DNA from: Acidobacteriota bacterium
Lineage (GTDB): Bacteria > Acidobacteriota > Terriglobia > Bryobacterales > UBA6623
Length of the DNA: 64,000 nucleotides
Assembly (NCBI GenBank): GCA_016125275.1
Contig: WGMB01000007.1
Span: 62,001-126,000 of the forward strand
Direction: 5' to 3'
Part shown: positions 60,817 through 64,000 of the stretch, piece by piece
Layout of the letters: the number at the start of each line of letters is the position of its first letter
Position numbering within the stretch: the stretch's first letter is position 1
Notes under the pieces: model-generated
What the model was told of the DNA's origin: nothing
The model's database searches: none
Seen by the model: the letters and a program-made list of their open reading frames with translations, nothing else
Program-made: the position numbers and the translations under genes

Positions 60817-61171
60817 GGCGCGAGCGATAGACCTCCACCGCCGCCGCCGCCGCGCCGAAGCTGCGCAGCGCGGACGGCTTGCGCACCAGCAGCCGCACCG
60901 CCTCGGCTGGGAACTCAGCCAGGATCTCAGCCGCCATCTCCTCGGCCAGCGTTTCCACCAGACGCCGCTCCCGCTTCATGCCGACCGCCAGGATCAGCTT
61001 GCAGACCGCCGCGTAGTCGATGGTCTTCGAGAAGTCGTCGCCGGCCGCCGCGGCCCGGATGTCGAACGACAGCTCGGCGTCCACGCGCAGCTCCTGCAAA
61101 AAGTCCCGCTCGGCTTCGGGCACGCCGATGTGGGCGCGTACGGGGAGGTCGAGGATGCGGATCGAGTCCAT
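60809..61171 (-). CDS. folB: Dihydroneopterin aldolase
   Basis: This 120-residue enzyme forms hydroxymethyl-dihydropterin from dihydroneopterin. It matches the family in IRILDLPVRAHIGVPEAERD (conserved Glu), FSKTIDYAAVCKLI and the short helix LVETLAEEMAAEILAEFPAE, with the late AVRLLVRKPSALR. The start is ATG 61171 (MDSIRILDL), since residues upstream in the frame are not typical. It begins 20 nt after folP and overlaps folK by 8 nt. Confidence 0.9.
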   Translation of the reverse strand: MDSIRILDLPVRAHIGVPEAERDFLQELRVDAELSFDIRAAAAGDDFSKTIDYAAVCKLILAVGMKRERRLVETLAEEMAAEILAEFPAEAVRLLVRKPSALRSFGAAAAAVEVYRSRHG

Positions 61172-61191
61172 CACGGGTGGGGTTGGCTTGG

Positions 61192-62010
<819 letters not shown>

Positions 62011-62038
62011 CGCTGCCGAATATTGTGGCAGACGCCGC

Positions 62039-63169
62039 CTAGGGCGCGTCCTCGCCGTCGGCCACCGGACGGGGTCCGTAGAAGTAGCCGGGCCGCGTCC
62101 GCACCTTGGCGTTCGTGTAGGGCACCTGAACCTCCACGCGATGGTAGATGCCCTGCGAGTTGAGGTTGTTCGGCTGATAGGAGAGCAGGTACTGGCTGCG
62201 CAGGTCCTCGCCGATCTTCACGATCGCATCCTCGATGCCCTCATCGGTCATCGGCTTGTAGTGCTCGCCGCCGGTGGCGGTGGAGAGCGCGGCCAGAGCG
62301 TCCTTGAACACCAGATTCTTCACGCCGATGATCAGGTCGGTCACCAGCGGAATCATGTTCGGCGTAGCGTTGTTGTGGCTCTGCTGATAGGTGGTCGGCG
62401 TGGAGACCGTGCCCGGGGTGGTCGGCAGCGGGTTGATCCCGGGAGGGAAGGGGCCGCCCGGCACCGGCGGCGGATTCTTCAGCCGCGCCTTCAGCGTGCT
62501 CAGGTAGATCGGGTAGACCATGATGTTGTAGAGCTGCGCGGTGCGCATGGTCTCTCCCAAGCTGATCTTGCTGCCGTTGTCCTGGCCTTCGGCGATCACC
62601 ACGATCACGCGCTTGTGGTTCTCCGGCCGGCGATTGAGCATGCGGATGGCTTCATAGACGGCGTCGCTCACGCGGATGCCGCCCGCCCCGATGCGAAAGC
62701 TGTTGAGGGCTTTCTCGACTTCCTTGGTGTCGCCGGTGAACTCGCTGAGCAGCTTCAAGCGCGAGTCGAAGCTGATCAGGGCCGTCTCGCCGAACTCGCC
62801 GAGCACCGCGTCGGTAAACAGCACAGCCATCCCCTTCACGCGGTCGACCATGCCCTCCACCCGGTCGCTGGTCTGGATGCAGATGACCATCGAGATGGGC
62901 TGAAAGCTCACGTCGAAGTTGTCGATCTTCTGCTGGACCTCGTTGTCCCAGATGGTGAAGTCGCTCTTTTCCAGGCCGTTGACGTACTCGCCCTTCGGTC
63001 CCCGCACCACGACCGGCAGGCTGACCATGTTGATCTCCGTCCGAAAGTTGATCAGATCGGGATCGTCGGAGATCGTCAGCGCTTCATCGACGTTCGGCTC
63101 CTGGAGGTTCTGCTCCTGGCCCGGCAGGAGGACGGCGGAGAGCAGCAGCAAGGCCAGAATTTGACGCAT
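62039..63169 (-). CDS. Secreted VWFA-domain protein (Acidobacterial VWFA family), second copy
   Basis: This 376-residue protein has a signal peptide (QILALLLLSAVLLPGQE). It shares the family plan with 27881-28879: a beta preface (EINMVSLPVVVRGPKGEYVN, LEKSDFTIWDNEVQQKIDNF), then a VWFA domain (ISMVICIQTSDRVEGMV, VSDAVYEAIRMLNRRPEN, RVIVVIAEGQDNGSKISL) with a Gly/Pro-rich insertion. The shared C-terminal SQYLLSYQPNNLNSQGIYHR and KVRTRPGYFYGP follow. The MIDAS Asp-x-Ser-x-Ser is replaced by QTSDR, so metal-dependent ligand binding may be lost. It lies between moaC and folP on the minus strand. Confidence 0.9.
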   Translation of the reverse strand: MRQILALLLLSAVLLPGQEQNLQEPNVDEALTISDDPDLINFRTEINMVSLPVVVRGPKGEYVNGLEKSDFTIWDNEVQQKIDNFDVSFQPISMVICIQTSDRVEGMVDRVKGMAVLFTDAVLGEFGETALISFDSRLKLLSEFTGDTKEVEKALNSFRIGAGGIRVSDAVYEAIRMLNRRPENHKRVIVVIAEGQDNGSKISLGETMRTAQLYNIMVYPIYLSTLKARLKNPPPVPGGPFPPGINPLPTTPGTVSTPTTYQQSHNNATPNMIPLVTDLIIGVKNLVFKDALAALSTATGGEHYKPMTDEGIEDAIVKIGEDLRSQYLLSYQPNNLNSQGIYHRVEVQVPYTNAKVRTRPGYFYGPRPVADGEDAP

Positions 63170-63192
63170 GATCTTTAAGTCTCTCAGATGTT

Positions 63193-63669
63193 TCAGGCGG
63201 TCTCGGCGTTACGGCGAAAGTCGCCGCTCTTGCCGCCGGTCTTCTCGAGCAGGCGGATCGGTCCGATCTCGATGGCCTTGTCCAACGCCTTGCACATGTC
63301 GTAGATCGTGAGGGCTGCGACCGAGGCGGCCGTCATGGCCTCCATCTCCACGCCCGTGGGTCCCATCGTGCGCGCGCTGGCGGTGATCCGCACCCCGCCG
63401 TCCGTCAGATCGCACTGCACGTCGGCGTGCGTCAGCGGCAGCGGATGGCACAGCGGAATCAGCTCGGCGGTCCGCTTGGCCGCCTGGATGCCGGCGATGC
63501 GCGCAATTTCGAGCGGATTGCCCTTGGGGTTGTGCGGCAGGGCCGCGATCGTCTCCTCGGAGAGAGATACGAACGCGCCGGCGATTGCGGTTCGGCGCGT
63601 CGGCGTTTTGTCGCCGACATCCACCATGCGGATGGCGCCGTCGTCGTCGAAGTGGGATAGCTTGCTCAC
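63193..63669 (-). CDS. moaC: Cyclic pyranopterin monophosphate synthase MoaC
   Basis: This 158-residue enzyme acts in molybdopterin synthesis, converting the 3',8-cyclo-GTP product to cyclic pyranopterin. It has the MoaC landmarks [71 protein letters not shown] and [10 protein letters not shown]. The GTG at 63669 overlaps the moeA stop in a GTGA, so it is coupled to moeA. The adjacent upstream extension of the frame is spurious. Confidence 0.94.
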   Translation of the reverse strand: MSKLSHFDDDGAIRMVDVGDKTPTRRTAIAGAFVSLSEETIAALPHNPKGNPLEIARIAGIQAAKRTAELIPLCHPLPLTHADVQCDLTDGGVRITASARTMGPTGVEMEAMTAASVAALTIYDMCKALDKAIEIGPIRLLEKTGGKSGDFRRNAETA

Positions 63670-64000
63670 AGCGGCAACACCGGGATGGCTTCCCCGGCGC
63701 TCCAGCCTTCCCGCTCGGCGGAGGCGACCAGATAACAGTTCGCTTGCGCCACGGCGGCCAGATCGCCGGACCCCTGCCATTGTATCGGCTCGACTCGCGC
63801 GTCGTGGTAGTCGCCGCTCAGCCGCGCCGGCAGGAAGCGCGTCAGTACGGGCTTGTGCCGGAAGTCCTTCGTCAAGCGGGCTTCGACGAACGGCAGCGGA
63901 GACTCCGGTCTTCCCGCCAGCCGGTCGAGGGCGAGCCGCGCGAACAGCTCGAAGGTGACCATCGTCGAAATCGGGTTGCCCGGCAGCCCGCAAACCGGCT
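63666..64000 (-). CDS. moeA: Molybdopterin molybdenumtransferase MoeA, N-terminal part beyond window
   Basis: The frame is open to the right edge and reads [20 protein letters not shown] at the first full residues, the conserved FGLPGNPVS segment near the C-terminus of MoeA's domain III. The C-terminal domain IV follows ([29 protein letters not shown]). MoeA inserts molybdate into adenylated molybdopterin. Only about the last 111 residues lie here. It is translationally coupled to moaC. Confidence 0.88.
   Translation of the reverse strand, partial: PVCGLPGNPISTMVTFELFARLALDRLAGRPESPLPFVEARLTKDFRHKPVLTRFLPARLSGDYHDARVEPIQWQGSGDLAAVAQANCYLVASAEREGWSAGEAIPVLPL

Overview
The window is one stretch of a GC-rich chromosome with tightly packed, operon-rich genes. 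There is no phage, transposase, CRISPR, rRNA or tRNA gene that I can see. The gene content points to an Acidobacteriota genome of the Bryobacterales/Solibacteres type. The pointers are two secreted VWFA proteins of the Acidobacterial family, a very large Oar-like TonB receptor with an N-terminal carboxypeptidase-regulatory domain, a DUF1501 protein next to a PSCyt1/PSCyt2/PSD1 cytochrome protein, Tat-exported TIM-barrel and mutarotase-like proteins, and REP-like palindromes. This assignment is inference from gene families, not a database match.

Layout. 1-5.3 kb: arginine operon argF-argG-argH-argR, read leftwards, with a sigma70-like promoter embedded in an ArgR-type palindrome, followed by a truncated FAD oxidoreductase. 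5.3-12.9 kb: a GNAT acetyltransferase/nitrilase pair, an orphan winged-helix protein, dnaG, doxX, a TIM-barrel protein, mqnD, a HEAT-repeat protein and a 56-residue zinc ribbon. 12.9-25.4 kb: an alginate-export-type porin, then an efflux cluster of one periplasmic adaptor and three consecutive about 1040-residue RND pumps. 25.4-29.8 kb: tatD, polyprenyl diphosphate synthase, a CYTH protein, a VWFA protein and a parvulin. 29.8-33.9 kb (minus): an imidazolonepropionase-like protein that has lost nearly all metal ligands, a normal glutamate formimidoyltransferase, and a protein with a degenerate P-loop. 34-39.4 kb: a membrane protein, a sedoheptulokinase-like kinase, DinB, and a membrane/glycosidase fusion. 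39.4-46.7 kb: a PfpI protein, a TonB receptor with a long leader, an SDR, a TIM-barrel protein and a SurA-N/DsbA fusion. 46.8-52.8 kb: DUF1501, a small secreted protein, PSCyt/PSD1 and a glycerophosphodiesterase. 53-58.9 kb: cysK with a CymR-like Rrf2 regulator, a PQQ-dehydrogenase/pentaheme cytochrome/mutarotase operon and an FAH-family hydrolase. 59-64 kb: a lipoprotein behind a perfect sigma54 promoter, an IscU-like scaffold lacking its third cysteine, folP-folB-folK, a VWFA protein and moeA-moaC.

How the genes work together. ArgFGH convert ornithine to arginine and ArgR probably feeds back on the operon. The adaptor and RND pumps form an export system whose outer-membrane channel is not here. 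The PQQ dehydrogenase probably passes electrons to the pentaheme cytochrome encoded in a 4-nt overlap. CysK and the CymR-like regulator recall the CymR-CysK sulfur-sensing pair of Firmicutes. The items I rank highest for follow-up are the pseudo-imidazolonepropionase beside an intact formimidoyltransferase, the sigma54-driven lipoprotein, the REPIN-like elements with compensatory stem changes, the RND1/RND3 conversion-like tract, and the promoter/operator overlap at argF.
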